A stretch of DNA of 64,000 nt from Flavonifractor sp. An82 (GCF_002159265.1 NZ_NFHG01000008.1:1-64000); one strand, 5' to 3'; counted from the first letter of the stretch, positions 25,255 through 34,949 are shown. Numbers and translations are program-made. The notes: a model not told the origin generated them from the sequence alone.

Positions 25255-26292
25255 TCAAATTTTTTCCTCTCCGCCGGTGGGCAGACGCATATACTCGATG
25301 TTCTCCACCAGGTCGTCGATCATGCCGGAGGAGGCAAAATCCCGGGCCTGCCGGATGGCGTTTTTGATGGCGTAGTCGTTGGACGAGCCGTGGGCCTTGA
25401 TGACCGGCTTGGAGATGCCGATGAGGGCGGTGCCGCCCACCTCGCTGGAATCCATCTTCTTTTTGAACTGCTTCAGGCCGCCGGATACCAGCACCGCTGC
25501 CAGCTTGGTCAGGAAGCTTTTCTTGAACATGGCCTTCAGCTCCTTGGCCATATACCCGGCGGTGCCCTCCATGGTCTTGAGGAAGATGTTGCCCGAGTAG
25601 CCGTCGGACACGATGACGTCTACCTGGCCGAACACCGCCTCACGGGCCTCCACGTTGCCCACGAAGCGGATGCGGCCCGCCTTGTCGGCAGCGGTAAGCA
25701 GGGCATGGGCCTCCCGCTGCAGGTCGGTACCCTTGGAGGGCTCGGCGCCGATATTCAGCAGGCCCACCTTGGGCTCAGGGCGCTTGAGCACCCGCTCGGC
25801 GTAGTAGGAGCCCATGAAGGCGAACTGGAGCAGGTACTCCGGGGTGCCCTCGGCGGTGGCGCCGCAGTCGATGAGCACCGCCCCGCCGGCGCCGGTAGGC
25901 ACCACGGGGGCCAGGGCGGCCCGGCGGATGCCCCGCACCCGCTTGATCATCAGGGTGGCGGCGGAGAGCAGGGCGCCGGTGCTGCCGGCAGACACAAAGG
26001 CGTCTCCCGCGCCGCTCTTGAGCAGGTTCAGGCCCACGGTGAGGGAGGAGTCCTTCTTCTCCCGGAAGGCGGTGGCGGGATTGTCGCACATCTCCACCAC
26101 CTGGCTGGCGTGGGCGATCTCCAGGCCGGGAGGCAGCTCGTCGATGCCGTCATCCTTCAGGACCTTGAGGATATCCTCCCCCCGGCCCACCAGAATGACC
26201 TCCACTCCCAGCTCACGGACCGCGGCCAGTGCGCCCCGTACGTTGGAAACCGGGGCGTTGTCGCCCCCCATGGCGTCTACGATGATCTTCAT
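25255..26292 (-). CDS. plsX: Phosphate acyltransferase PlsX
   Basis: A 345-residue enzyme that converts acyl-ACP and phosphate into acyl phosphate for PlsY, the first step of membrane phospholipid synthesis in Firmicutes. MKIIVDAMGGDNAP at the start, FVSAGSTGALLSAATL, the VLIDCGAT motif and IVSDGYSGNIFLKTMEG are diagnostic. AGGAG precedes the ATG. It heads the lipid block plsX-acpP. Confidence 0.96.
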   Translation of the reverse strand: MKIIVDAMGGDNAPVSNVRGALAAVRELGVEVILVGRGEDILKVLKDDGIDELPPGLEIAHASQVVEMCDNPATAFREKKDSSLTVGLNLLKSGAGDAFVSAGSTGALLSAATLMIKRVRGIRRAALAPVVPTGAGGAVLIDCGATAEGTPEYLLQFAFMGSYYAERVLKRPEPKVGLLNIGAEPSKGTDLQREAHALLTAADKAGRIRFVGNVEAREAVFGQVDVIVSDGYSGNIFLKTMEGTAGYMAKELKAMFKKSFLTKLAAVLVSGGLKQFKKKMDSSEVGGTALIGISKPVIKAHGSSNDYAIKNAIRQARDFASSGMIDDLVENIEYMRLPTGGEEKI

Positions 26293-26352
26293 ATGGTTCT
26301 CCTCTTCTTTCTCTGTTCATTCCTGGTCAGTGGCGGCAGCGGGCAGATGACC

Positions 26353-27657
26353 CTATTCCACATTCAGCCCCGCCAAAATGTCCAAGGCCCGTTTACTCAG
26401 CTCGGCATTCTTGTTCCGCTTACCCTTCACCTTGTAGCCCAGTGGCGGAATGATACCGAAATTCACGTTCATAGGCTGGAAGTCGGTGACGCTCTCGTTG
26501 CTCACATAGAGGGCCAGAGCACCGGTGGCAGTCTCCTGAGGGAAATCCACCGGCGGCTTGCCGGTGAGCCGCCGGGCCAGCTCCACCGCCGCCAGGAAGC
26601 CGGAGGCGGTGGACTCCACATAGCCCTCCACCCCGGTGATCTGCCCGGCAAAGCACACCCGGGGGTCCTTCTTCACCCGGTAGTACCGGTCCAGCAGCCG
26701 GGGGGAATCCAGGTAGGTGTTGCGGTGCATGACGCCGTAGCGGACAAACTCCGCGTTTTTCAGGGCGGGGATCATGGAGAATACCCGCTTCTGCTCCGGC
26801 CATTTCAGATGGGTCTGGAAGCCCACCAGATTGTAGATGGTGCCGTCGGCATTGTCCCGCCGCAGCTGCACCACCGCAAAGGGCTCCTTGCCGGTCTTGG
26901 GGTCCCGCAGGCCACGGGGCTTCAGGGGCCCGTAGCACAGGGTCTGCTTGCCCCGGCGGGCCATGACCTCCACCGGCATGCAGCCCTCAAATACGTTCTT
27001 GTCCTCAAAACCGTGGACCTCCGCCTCCTGGGCGGCACACAGCTCGGTCCAGAAAGCGTCGTACTCCTCCTCGGTCATGGGGCAGTTGATGTAGTCCGGG
27101 GTGCCCTTGTCGTAGCGGGAGGCAAAGAAGGCGCTGTCCATGTCCACGCTCTCAAAGGTGACCAGAGGGGCAGCAGCGTCAAAGAAGTTGAGGTAATGGC
27201 TCTCCGGGAAGAACTCTTTTATGGCGTCCGCCAGCACGTCGGAGGTCAGGGGCCCGGAGGCCACGATCACGCTGCCTTCTTCGGGAATCTTGGTGACCTC
27301 CTCCTCCACCACGGTGATGAGGGGGTGATTGCGGATCTTCTCGGTAATGGCCTGGGCAAAGCCGTGGCGGTCCACCGCCAGGGCGCCGCCGGCCTCCACC
27401 CGGTGCTCGTCGGCGCAGGACAGGATGAGGGAGCCCATCCGCCGCAGTTCCTCCTTCAGCAGGCCCACCGCGTTCTCCAGCTGGTCAGAGCGCAGGGAGT
27501 TGGAGCACACCAGCTCGCCGAACCACTGGGTGTGGTGGGCGGGGGTCATTTTGTGGGGCTTCATTTCCTTCAGGATCACGGGGATGCCCCGCCGGGCCAG
27601 CTGCCAGGCAGCCTCACACCCGGCCAGACCCGCGCCGATCACGATGACTGGTTCCAT
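26353..27657 (-). CDS. trmFO: Folate/FAD-dependent tRNA (uracil-54-C5)-methyltransferase TrmFO
   Basis: A 434-residue flavoprotein that makes ribothymidine at position 54 of tRNA using methylene-THF. The FAD dinucleotide motif VIVIGAGLAGCEAAWQLARRG is at residues 4-24, followed by EMKPHKMTPAHHT and LVCSNSLRSDQLENAVGLLKEE, both family hallmarks; GQITGVEGYVESTASG is near the C-terminus. AGGAGG precedes the ATG. The order topA-trmFO nearby is common in Firmicutes; here a flavodoxin-like gene lies between. Confidence 0.97.
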   Translation of the reverse strand: MEPVIVIGAGLAGCEAAWQLARRGIPVILKEMKPHKMTPAHHTQWFGELVCSNSLRSDQLENAVGLLKEELRRMGSLILSCADEHRVEAGGALAVDRHGFAQAITEKIRNHPLITVVEEEVTKIPEEGSVIVASGPLTSDVLADAIKEFFPESHYLNFFDAAAPLVTFESVDMDSAFFASRYDKGTPDYINCPMTEEEYDAFWTELCAAQEAEVHGFEDKNVFEGCMPVEVMARRGKQTLCYGPLKPRGLRDPKTGKEPFAVVQLRRDNADGTIYNLVGFQTHLKWPEQKRVFSMIPALKNAEFVRYGVMHRNTYLDSPRLLDRYYRVKKDPRVCFAGQITGVEGYVESTASGFLAAVELARRLTGKPPVDFPQETATGALALYVSNESVTDFQPMNVNFGIIPPLGYKVKGKRNKNAELSKRALDILAGLNVE

Positions 27658-27678
27658 GGGTTCCTCCTTATATGGGGC

Positions 27679-28296
27679 TCAGCGGATAAAATGGGTGCGC
27701 TGGGGCACCTCCCGCTCCGGCAGGCCGTACTGGGCCTTGCCCAGGGCGATGCTCTTGACCAGGAAGGCCATGTTCCGGGCCAGGGTGCGCATGGTTTGCA
27801 GACCCTCGGCGTCCTGGGCGGCCTCGCCGGGGGTCCTGCCGTGGATGCTGTTCCAGTACTGGCTGGAGGCCACCGGCATGCCGCTGATGGTAAAGAATTT
27901 GTTCAGCTCGTCAAAGGTGGACGACAGCCCGCCCCGGCGGGCAGCCACCACGCTGGCCCCCACCTTCATGGTCTTGTCAAAGGGGGTGGAGTAGAACAGC
28001 CGGGTCAGGAAGGCCACCAGGGTGGCGTTGGCCGAGGCGTAGTACACCGGGCTGCCCACCACCAGGCCGTCGCAGGCCTCAAACTTGGGGGCGATCTCGT
28101 TCACCAGGTCGTCAAACACGCACCGGCCCAGCTCGCCGCACCGACCGCAGGCCACGCAGCCCCGGATATCCCGGTTGCCGATGTGGATCAGCTCGGTCTC
28201 AATACCCTGCTGTGCAAACACAGTTTCCATCTCCCCCAAGGCCAGGGCGGTGTTTCCGTTGGCCTTGGGACTTCCGTTCAGCATCAGGATCTTCAT
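27679..28296 (-). CDS. Flavodoxin-like NADPH-dependent FMN reductase family protein
   Basis: A 205-residue flavoprotein. The FMN phosphate loop LNGSPKANGNTALAL is at residues 5-19 and VVGSPVYYASANA near 79-91 contacts the flavin. A cysteine motif CVACGRCGELGRC (about 47-59) is typical of the iron-sulfur flavoprotein-like subgroup, but the spacing may simply be a redox or structural feature. It may supply reduced flavin in the cytoplasm; the substrate is unknown. It sits in the topA-trmFO block, 23 bases after topA. Confidence 0.85.
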   Translation of the reverse strand: MKILMLNGSPKANGNTALALGEMETVFAQQGIETELIHIGNRDIRGCVACGRCGELGRCVFDDLVNEIAPKFEACDGLVVGSPVYYASANATLVAFLTRLFYSTPFDKTMKVGASVVAARRGGLSSTFDELNKFFTISGMPVASSQYWNSIHGRTPGEAAQDAEGLQTMRTLARNMAFLVKSIALGKAQYGLPEREVPQRTHFIR

Positions 28297-28319
28297 GGCC
28301 TCTCCTTCCCGTCTGCCCC

Positions 28320-30641
28320 TCAGGCCTCCTCCGTGCTCTCGGCGGCGGCTTTTTTCGCGGCAGTCTTTTTGGTGGCAGTCTTCTTGGCGGCGGTGGTTTT
28401 CTTGGTAGTGGCCGCCTTCTTGGTGGTGGTCTTTTTGGCCGCCGTCTTCTTGGCGGGCTTCTTCTCCTCCTCGGGAGGAGCGCCCTCCGCCGGAGTTTCC
28501 GTGGCGGCGGTGGTCTTTTTCTTATAGCCCCGCTGGTCCTCGGGCAGGAAGTTGGGGCACTCGGGGTTGATGCAGAAGGGCTTCTTGAAGCCGCGGCCCG
28601 ACTTCTTAAACAGAGTGTGGCCGCACTGGGGGCAGTTGTCCTTCACCGGCACGTCCCAGGTCATGAAGTCGCAGCGGCGGGCCTCGTCCTTGTTGGAGTT
28701 GTTCTCACAGCCGTAGTAGGCGTACCCCCGCTTGGAGGTCTTTTTCAGGATCTTGCCGCCGCACTTGGGGCACTTGCCCGGCATCTCGATGACGATGGGC
28801 TGGGTGTGGTCGCACTCCGGCCAGCCGGGGCAGGCCAGGAACCGGCCGAAGCGGCCGGACTTATACACCAGGTTGCGGCCGCACTTGGGACAGATCACGT
28901 CGGATACCTCGTCAGGCACCTTGATGCGCTCCCCGTCCAGGTCGGTCTCGGCCTGCTGGAGCTCCTTTTCAAAGCCGCCGTAGAACTGGCTCAGCAGGCT
29001 CTTCCAGTCCACCTTGCCGGTCTCCACCTCGTCCAGCTGCTCCTCCATGTTGGCGGTAAAGGCGGTGTCCACGATGTCGGTGAATTTGTCCTTCATCAGA
29101 CCGGTGACCACCTCGCCCAGGGGGGTGGGCCGCAGGTTCTTGCCCTCCTTCACCACATACTCCCGGTCCAGAATGGTGGAGATGGTGGGGGCGTAGGTGG
29201 AGGGGCGGCCGATGCCCTTCTCCTCCAGAGCCTTGATGAGGGTGGCCTCGGTGTAGCGGCTGGGGGGCTGGGTAAAGTGCTGGTCGGGGGTCAGTCCCTT
29301 CAGCTCCAGGGGCTCCCCCTCCTTCAGATCGGGCAGGGGGGACTGGAAGGTCTCGTCGTCCTCGTCCTTGCCCTCCACATACACGGCGGTGTAGCCGGAG
29401 AACTTCAGGGAGGAGTGGGTGGCCCGGAAGGTGTATCCGGCAGACTCCACCTCGATGGACACGCTGTCGTAGACGGCGGAGGCCATCTGGCAGGCCAAAA
29501 AGCGGCTCCAGATCAGCTTGTAAAGCTTATACTGCTCGGCGGTGAGGGACTTCTTGATGTCCTCAGGAGTCAGATTCACATTGGAGGGCCGGATGGCCTC
29601 GTGGGCGTCCTGGGCCCCCGACTTGGTCTTGTACACCCGGGGCTTGCCGGGGTAGTACTGCTCGCCGTAGCGGGAGAGAATAAAGTCCCGGGCGGCGGCG
29701 GTGGCCTCGTCGGACAGTCGGAGGGAGTCGGTACGCATATAGGTGATGAGGCCCACGGTGCCCTCGCCCTCAATGTCCACGCCCTCATAGAGCTGCTGGG
29801 CGATGGACATGGTGCGCCGGGGGGTCATATTCAGCTTGCGGCTGGCCTCCTGCTGGAGGGTGGAGGTGATGAAGGGGGGCGCCGGGTTGCGCTGCTTGTC
29901 CTGGCGCTTGACGCTCTTCACAGCGAAGGGCTCTGCCTGGACAGCCTGAGCCACCGCCTGGACCTCCTCCTCGCTGTTGAGGTCCATCTTCTTCTCCTTG
30001 CCGTAGAAGCTGGCCTTGAACTGTCCCAGATTGGGGGCGATGCGGGCCAGATCGGCCTCCAGAGACCAGTACTCCTGGGGCACGAAGGCTTTGATGTCGG
30101 CCTCCCGCTCGCACACCAGCCGGGTAGCCACCGACTGCACCCGTCCGGCGGACAGGCCCCGGCGGATCTTCTTCCACAGCAGGGGGGAGATCTGATAGCC
30201 CACAATACGGTCCAGTACCCGGCGGGCCTGCTGGGCGTTGACCAGGTCCATGTCAATGGCCCGGGGGTGGGCAATGGAGTCGTTGACCACCTTCTTGGTG
30301 ATCTCGTTGAAGGTCACCCGGTAGGTCTTATCGTCAGGAATACCCAGCATCTCCTTCAGATGCCAGGAGATGGCCTCGCCTTCCCGGTCAGGGTCGGTGG
30401 CCAGAAATACTTTATCGCTCTTCTTGGCGGCTTTTTTCAGGTCGTCGATAACCTCTTCCTTGCCCTTGATGGTCTGATAATCCACCGTGAAGTCGTTGTC
30501 CACGTCCACGCCCAGCTTGCTCTTGGGCAGGTCCCGGACATGGCCCATGGAGGCCTTTACCTGATAGCCGGGCCCCAGATACTTGCCGATGGTCTTGGCC
30601 TTCGCCGGGGACTCGACGATCACCAGATTCGATTTCGCCAC
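28320..30641 (-). CDS. topA: DNA topoisomerase I
   Basis: A 773-residue type IA topoisomerase that relaxes negative supercoils. The Toprim domain begins LVIVESPAKAKTIGKYLG and includes TDPDREGEAISWHL; the active-site tyrosine is in TYMRTDSLRLS. Three C-terminal zinc-ribbon pairs (CPKCGRN, CPKCGGK, CPQCGHT) follow. The last 50 residues are a Lys/Ala/Thr repeat tail resembling histone H1-like DNA-binding tails, unlike the shorter tails of many homologues. Start is GTG at 30641 with AAGGAG upstream. Confidence 0.97.
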   Translation of the reverse strand: MAKSNLVIVESPAKAKTIGKYLGPGYQVKASMGHVRDLPKSKLGVDVDNDFTVDYQTIKGKEEVIDDLKKAAKKSDKVFLATDPDREGEAISWHLKEMLGIPDDKTYRVTFNEITKKVVNDSIAHPRAIDMDLVNAQQARRVLDRIVGYQISPLLWKKIRRGLSAGRVQSVATRLVCEREADIKAFVPQEYWSLEADLARIAPNLGQFKASFYGKEKKMDLNSEEEVQAVAQAVQAEPFAVKSVKRQDKQRNPAPPFITSTLQQEASRKLNMTPRRTMSIAQQLYEGVDIEGEGTVGLITYMRTDSLRLSDEATAAARDFILSRYGEQYYPGKPRVYKTKSGAQDAHEAIRPSNVNLTPEDIKKSLTAEQYKLYKLIWSRFLACQMASAVYDSVSIEVESAGYTFRATHSSLKFSGYTAVYVEGKDEDDETFQSPLPDLKEGEPLELKGLTPDQHFTQPPSRYTEATLIKALEEKGIGRPSTYAPTISTILDREYVVKEGKNLRPTPLGEVVTGLMKDKFTDIVDTAFTANMEEQLDEVETGKVDWKSLLSQFYGGFEKELQQAETDLDGERIKVPDEVSDVICPKCGRNLVYKSGRFGRFLACPGWPECDHTQPIVIEMPGKCPKCGGKILKKTSKRGYAYYGCENNSNKDEARRCDFMTWDVPVKDNCPQCGHTLFKKSGRGFKKPFCINPECPNFLPEDQRGYKKKTTAATETPAEGAPPEEEKKPAKKTAAKKTTTKKAATTKKTTAAKKTATKKTAAKKAAAESTEEA

Positions 30642-30655
30642 TGTACGATACTCCT

Positions 30656-31879
30656 TTATCCTTGTTCCTCAAAACGGACGGCGGCGGCAAACCGCCGGCC
30701 CGGTAATTCCTTCAGATAGCCCCCGGCCTGCAATAAGGTCAGGGCGGTATTCACCCGCCGGGCGGGTATTTCGGTCCGACCCACGATATCGTCGGCGGAC
30801 AGAGGCTTTTCACTGAGCAGGAAGAAGATCTCCCGCTGCTCCTCCCCCATCTGCTCCAGTCCACTGCGAGGCACAAGGGGCAGGGCCTCCTCCTCGGCGG
30901 GTTTTTCCGGCTTGGGTTCCGGCTCCGGCGGCGGGGTGGGCACCACCTCCAGCCGCCCGTCCGCCTCCTCTGCGCTCATGGCACCGGGCCGGCACAGCTT
31001 ATGGGCATATCGCCCCTCATATTCCCACAGGATGTCCCCGGCGGTACGCACCAGCTTGGCTTCTCCCTGAGAGATCAGCCCGTTGGTACCGGCACTCATG
31101 GGGCCGTCCGCCGGTCCGGGGACAGCAAACACATCACGGCCCTGGTCCAGCGCATCATGGGCGGTGATCAGGGCGCCGCTGCGCTCCCCCGCTTCCACCA
31201 CCACAGTGCCCAGAGACAGGCCGCTGAGGATGCGGTTGCGCTGGGGGAAACGCCAGCCGTCCGGCCGGGTGCCCGGTGGATTTTCCGACAGGATGGCGCC
31301 CCGGGCGGCCACATCCTCGTAGAGCCAGCTGTTGCAGGCGGGGTAGACCACGTCCACACCGCCGGCCAGCACCGACACCACCGGACCGCCGCCCTGCAAA
31401 GCCCCCTTCAGGGAGGCTGCGTCGATGCCCTGGGCCAGGCCGGAGATCACCAGAGCCCCGGCACGGGCCAGGCCCATGCCGATGCGCCCTGCCATCCGTA
31501 CGCCGTAGGGGGAGCACTCCCGGGAGCCCACCATGGCGATGGCAACCTCCTCGTCAAAACGAAAGAGCCTGCCCTTGCCGTAGAGCACCAGGGGATAGTC
31601 GCTGAGCTGGAGCAGCCGCTCCGGGTAGGCCCCGTCCTGACAGCTGAGCAGAAACAGGCCCAGCCGGTCGCAGTTTTCCAGGATGCGCTGGGGCCGGTCC
31701 ATGGATTTGTCACACAGGGACCCCTTGCTCTCCTCTGTCAGGCCCAGAGGCTCATATTCCTCCCGGCCAGCCAGATAGGCCCGCTCGGCGCCGCCGAAGT
31801 AGTCCAGCAGCTCCACCTGATGCCGGTGGGACAGCCCACGGCGGGTGGACAGCCAGAGCAGATATTGAATACCCGCCAC
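30656..31879 (-). CDS. dprA: DNA-processing protein DprA
   Basis: A 407-residue single-strand DNA-binding protein that loads RecA during natural transformation. After an N-terminal helical region, the Rossmann-like core shows VAMVGSRECSPYG, VISGLAQGIDAAS, FPQRNRILSGLS and GALITAHDALDQGRDVFAVPG. A C-terminal winged-helix domain (LSADDIVGRTEIPARRVNTALTLL) is present, as in longer family members. The start is set to the GTG at 31879, where GGAGG is 7 bases upstream. It lies 14 bases before topA. Confidence 0.95.
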   Translation of the reverse strand: MAGIQYLLWLSTRRGLSHRHQVELLDYFGGAERAYLAGREEYEPLGLTEESKGSLCDKSMDRPQRILENCDRLGLFLLSCQDGAYPERLLQLSDYPLVLYGKGRLFRFDEEVAIAMVGSRECSPYGVRMAGRIGMGLARAGALVISGLAQGIDAASLKGALQGGGPVVSVLAGGVDVVYPACNSWLYEDVAARGAILSENPPGTRPDGWRFPQRNRILSGLSLGTVVVEAGERSGALITAHDALDQGRDVFAVPGPADGPMSAGTNGLISQGEAKLVRTAGDILWEYEGRYAHKLCRPGAMSAEEADGRLEVVPTPPPEPEPKPEKPAEEEALPLVPRSGLEQMGEEQREIFFLLSEKPLSADDIVGRTEIPARRVNTALTLLQAGGYLKELPGRRFAAAVRFEEQG

Positions 31880-31902
31880 GGCGGCGCCTCCTCTCTTCTT
31901 GT

Positions 31903-32673
31903 TCAGCGGTCCCGCCAGCCCTCCCACAGCACCACGGACGCGGCCACGGCGGCGTTGAGGGACTCACAGCGGTCCCGCATGGGGATCTTCAGGGTGAGGG
32001 CACAGGCGTCCAGCACAGGCTGGGACACTCCTCTTCCCTCGCTTCCAATGACCACAGCGGCCCGGCTCAGATTTGCCGAGCGCAGATCTGCGGTATCCTC
32101 CCGCAGGGCGGTGGCATACAGGGGCAGACCCGCCTCGCCCAGAAGGACGGTGAGCTCCTCCAGAGCCGTCTCCCACACCGGCAGGCGGAAACAGGCCCCC
32201 ATGGTGGCCCGCACCGTCTTGGGGGAGAAGGGCTCGGCACAGCCGGGCAGCAGGATGAGCCCGTCCGCCCCAAAGGCGTCGGCGGTCCGCCACACGGTAC
32301 CTACGTTACCTGGGTCCTGCACCCCATCCAGCACAAGATAGCGGCCGGGAGTCAGCTGCTCCGGCGGGGTCAGCTGGGGGGTGCTGCACACCGCCAGCAT
32401 CCCCTGGGGGGTGTCCACCGTAGACATGGATTTGAGCACGTCGGCGGGCACCTCCACCAGGCGGACCGTTTCCGGCAGCCCCCCGGGGGGCTCCACGCCC
32501 TCGGCCACCACCAGGGTCTCCACCCCGGCGTTCCAGCGGATGGCCTCCTCCACCAGCTTATGCCCCTCGCAGAGGAAGGCCCCCTCCTGCCGGCGGGCTT
32601 TTTTATCATTTCCCAGCTTCCGCAGCCGGGCCACCAGTGGGTTCTGGCGGCTGGTGATTCGTTCCATCCTCAT
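31903..32673 (-). CDS. SpoU/TrmH family RNA 2'-O-methyltransferase
   Basis: A 256-residue SPOUT methyltransferase. An N-terminal substrate-binding domain (ITSRQNPLVARLRKL) precedes the knotted catalytic domain with DPGNVGTVWRTADAFG, VIGSEGRGVS and IPMRDRCESLNAAVAASVVL. It most likely methylates a ribose in rRNA or tRNA. It begins one base after the ktrA stop (TGATATG), so translation is probably coupled. Confidence 0.92.
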   Translation of the reverse strand: MRMERITSRQNPLVARLRKLGNDKKARRQEGAFLCEGHKLVEEAIRWNAGVETLVVAEGVEPPGGLPETVRLVEVPADVLKSMSTVDTPQGMLAVCSTPQLTPPEQLTPGRYLVLDGVQDPGNVGTVWRTADAFGADGLILLPGCAEPFSPKTVRATMGACFRLPVWETALEELTVLLGEAGLPLYATALREDTADLRSANLSRAAVVIGSEGRGVSQPVLDACALTLKIPMRDRCESLNAAVAASVVLWEGWRDR

Positions 32674-32674
32674 A

Positions 32675-33328
32675 TCACAGATCCTGCAGACGGTTGACGT
32701 CCTCGGTGCGGCCCAGGGCCACCACCGTATCCCCCGTCTCCATGATGGTGCTGGGGCCGGGGGTCACGTTGAAGGCCTCCTCCCCCTTTTTGCGCACGGC
32801 GATGATGTTGACCTTGTACCGGGCACGGACATTCAGTTCCATCAGGTTCTTGCCCAGCCATTCCCGGGGCACAGCGGTCTCCACGATGCCGAAATCGTCG
32901 CTGAGCTCAATGAAGTTGAGCACGTTGGAGCTGGACAGGCCCTGGGCCAGTTTGACGCCCATCTCGTGCTCAGGGAATACCACTCGGTCGGCGCCGATCT
33001 TCTCCAGCACCTTCCGGTGGACATGGCTCTGGGCCTTGCAGATCACCTTGCGCACACCCAACTCCTTCAGGTTCAGGGTGATGAGGGCGGAGGTGCCCAC
33101 ATCCACGCCCACAGCCACTACAGCGCAGTCGTAGTTACGCACGCCCAGGGCACGGAGCACCGCCGGGTCCCGGGCGTCGCCGGTGACGGCATGGGTGACC
33201 TTGTCAGCTACCTTCTGTACATTCTCCTCTGAATCGTCCAGAGCCAGCACCTCATGCCCCAGAGAGCTGAGCTCGGTGGCCACAGCGCTGCCAAACCGGC
33301 CCAGGCCGATCACAACAAAGGTTTTCAT
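32675..33328 (-). CDS. ktrA: Potassium uptake regulatory protein KtrA (TrkA family)
   Basis: A 217-residue RCK protein. The N-terminal NAD/ATP-binding Rossmann fold begins VIGLGRFGSAVATELSSLGHEVLALD, and a TrkA-C domain follows from about 140, where cyclic di-AMP can bind in this family. It gates the KtrB pore encoded 30 bases upstream. Confidence 0.94.
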   Translation of the reverse strand: MKTFVVIGLGRFGSAVATELSSLGHEVLALDDSEENVQKVADKVTHAVTGDARDPAVLRALGVRNYDCAVVAVGVDVGTSALITLNLKELGVRKVICKAQSHVHRKVLEKIGADRVVFPEHEMGVKLAQGLSSSNVLNFIELSDDFGIVETAVPREWLGKNLMELNVRARYKVNIIAVRKKGEEAFNVTPGPSTIMETGDTVVALGRTEDVNRLQDL

Positions 33329-33358
33329 TTCAGATACACGTCCTTCCAGAGCGGATAT

Positions 33359-34741
33359 TTATCCGATCATCACATTCATCTCGGGATATTTGATCTTGGC
33401 CGGCCGCCGGCCGCGGGTGATAAAGGCGATGGAGACCGAGAGCACACCCACCCGACCCATATACATCAGCAGAATAAGAAGGCTCTGGGAAAAACCGGAC
33501 AGCGTGGGCGTAATGCCGGTGGTCAGACCTACGGTGCCCATGGCAGAGGCCACCTCAAAGGCGCAGTCCAGATAGGGCAGATCCTCCGCCGTGGAGATAA
33601 CCATGGAGCCCAACAGGAACAGAAAGAGCATCACCAGGGCCAGGGTCATGGCGTTGAGCACCCGGCCATAGGGGATGGCCCGTCCCCGGAAGGTGACCTG
33701 CTCCCGGCCGGTGAGGCCGGAGCGCAGGGCCAGCAGCAGCACCGCCACGGTGGCAGTCTTCAAACCGCCGGCGGTGGAGCCGGAGGAGCCGCCGATCAGC
33801 ATGAGAATACAGGAGAAGGCCTTGCTGGTGTCGCTGATCCCACCCTGTCCGATGGCGTCAAAACCGGCGGTGCGCAGGGTGATGGACTGGAACACGGAGT
33901 TCATGATCTTCTGCCACAGGGGCATGTCCCCCAGGGTGGCCGGGTTGGAGAACTCCTCCAGCAGGAAAAAGAGGGCGCCGCCCACAATGAGGGTGCCTGT
34001 GATGATAAGCACCATCTTGCTGTAGACCGCCAGTTTCTTCCAACTCCGCTTGTCCAGGATATCCTCCCATACAAAGAAGCCCAGGCCGCCCACCACAATG
34101 AGGGCCCCGATGGTACCCAGCACCAGCGGGTTGTCCTGAAGTCCGGCCAGGCTGCTGAAGGCGCCGAACTTTCCGCCCAGCAAATCAAAACCGGCATTAC
34201 AGAAGGCGGAGACGGCGTGGAAAATGCCCCGCCAGACGCCGCCCAGCAGGCCAAAGTGAGGGATCATGGCGATGCTCAGCAGTACCGCCCCCGCTCCCTC
34301 TATCAGGAAGGTTCCCATCAGGGCGTGACGCACCATACGCACCACGCCGTCCAGGTCGTTGAGGTTGAGGGTGGATACCATGATGAGCCGCTCAGACAGA
34401 CCGATACGGCGGCGCAGGGCGAAGGATACCAGGGTGATCACCGTCATAAAGCCCAGGCCGCCCAGTTGGATCATCAGCAGAATCACCAGCTGTCCGAAAA
34501 AGGACCACTGGATCCAGGTATCCACCAGAATCAGGCCGGTGACACAGGTGGAGGAGGTGGCGGTAAAGAGGGCGGTGAAAAAACCGGCACTCTGCCCGTC
34601 CCGGGACGCGATGGGCAGGGTGAGCAGCAGAGCGCCCACCAAAATGATGACGGCAAAGGATACCGCCACAATGCGGGTGGCATTGAGGCTCCGGTTCCGG
34701 ATAAAAATATCCCGGATCCAAAGGGCAAATCTTCTAATCAC
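33359..34741 (-). CDS. ktrB: Potassium transporter KtrB (TrkH family)
   Basis: A 460-residue membrane protein with about ten hydrophobic segments and the four degenerate selectivity loops of the Trk/Ktr/HKT family, for example TATSSTCVTGLILVDT and AVSAFCNAGFDLLG. It imports potassium, driven by sodium or protons, with KtrA as regulatory ring. The GTG at 34741 is preferred because GGGAGG lies 7 bases upstream; the frame continues to 34780. A leader of about 270 bases separates its promoter from the start. Confidence 0.94.
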   Translation of the reverse strand: MIRRFALWIRDIFIRNRSLNATRIVAVSFAVIILVGALLLTLPIASRDGQSAGFFTALFTATSSTCVTGLILVDTWIQWSFFGQLVILLMIQLGGLGFMTVITLVSFALRRRIGLSERLIMVSTLNLNDLDGVVRMVRHALMGTFLIEGAGAVLLSIAMIPHFGLLGGVWRGIFHAVSAFCNAGFDLLGGKFGAFSSLAGLQDNPLVLGTIGALIVVGGLGFFVWEDILDKRSWKKLAVYSKMVLIITGTLIVGGALFFLLEEFSNPATLGDMPLWQKIMNSVFQSITLRTAGFDAIGQGGISDTSKAFSCILMLIGGSSGSTAGGLKTATVAVLLLALRSGLTGREQVTFRGRAIPYGRVLNAMTLALVMLFLFLLGSMVISTAEDLPYLDCAFEVASAMGTVGLTTGITPTLSGFSQSLLILLMYMGRVGVLSVSIAFITRGRRPAKIKYPEMNVMIG

Positions 34742-34949
34742 AGCGGCCCCTCCCAAATACTGCATATTCCCCGGGGACACACTGTTTTACGCAGAAAAGC
34801 ATACCGAAGGAAGAAATTTCCTCCGGTATACCCGTCTCATTTCCCTGTGGAATCAGGCTCCATAAGCCATTCTCATACGCGGCTGCGTCCGGCTCCAGAC
34901 CGCCCTGCGCCGCGGTAAAACACACCTTATTCAACACATGAGGGTACAT
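34734..34949 (-). CDS. Possible 71-residue leader ORF upstream of ktrB
   Basis: Inside the ktrB leader an ATG at 34949 has AGAGG 7 bases upstream and opens 71 codons (MYPHVLNKVCF...) that overlap the ktrB GTG by 8 bases. It has four Cys and no recognised domain. It could be translated and coupled to ktrB, or be a chance frame across a structured leader. Confidence is low. Confidence 0.3.
   Translation of the reverse strand: MYPHVLNKVCFTAAQGGLEPDAAAYENGLWSLIPQGNETGIPEEISSFGMLFCVKQCVPGEYAVFGRGRCD
34796..34834 (-). promoter_or_regulatory. Hairpin in the ktrB leader RNA
   Basis: On the minus strand GGTATACCGGAGGAAATTTC pairs with the following CTTCCTTCGGTATGC, with one G-A mismatch, and is followed by TTTTCTG. 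It could be an attenuator. I compared the leader by eye with the c-di-AMP (ydaO) riboswitch and saw no match. Confidence 0.4.

Noticed and set aside
25390-28527. 1045-codon plus-strand open frame
   Set aside because: It is antisense to plsX, trmFO and the flavodoxin-like gene, has no recognisable domains and no ribosome binding site.
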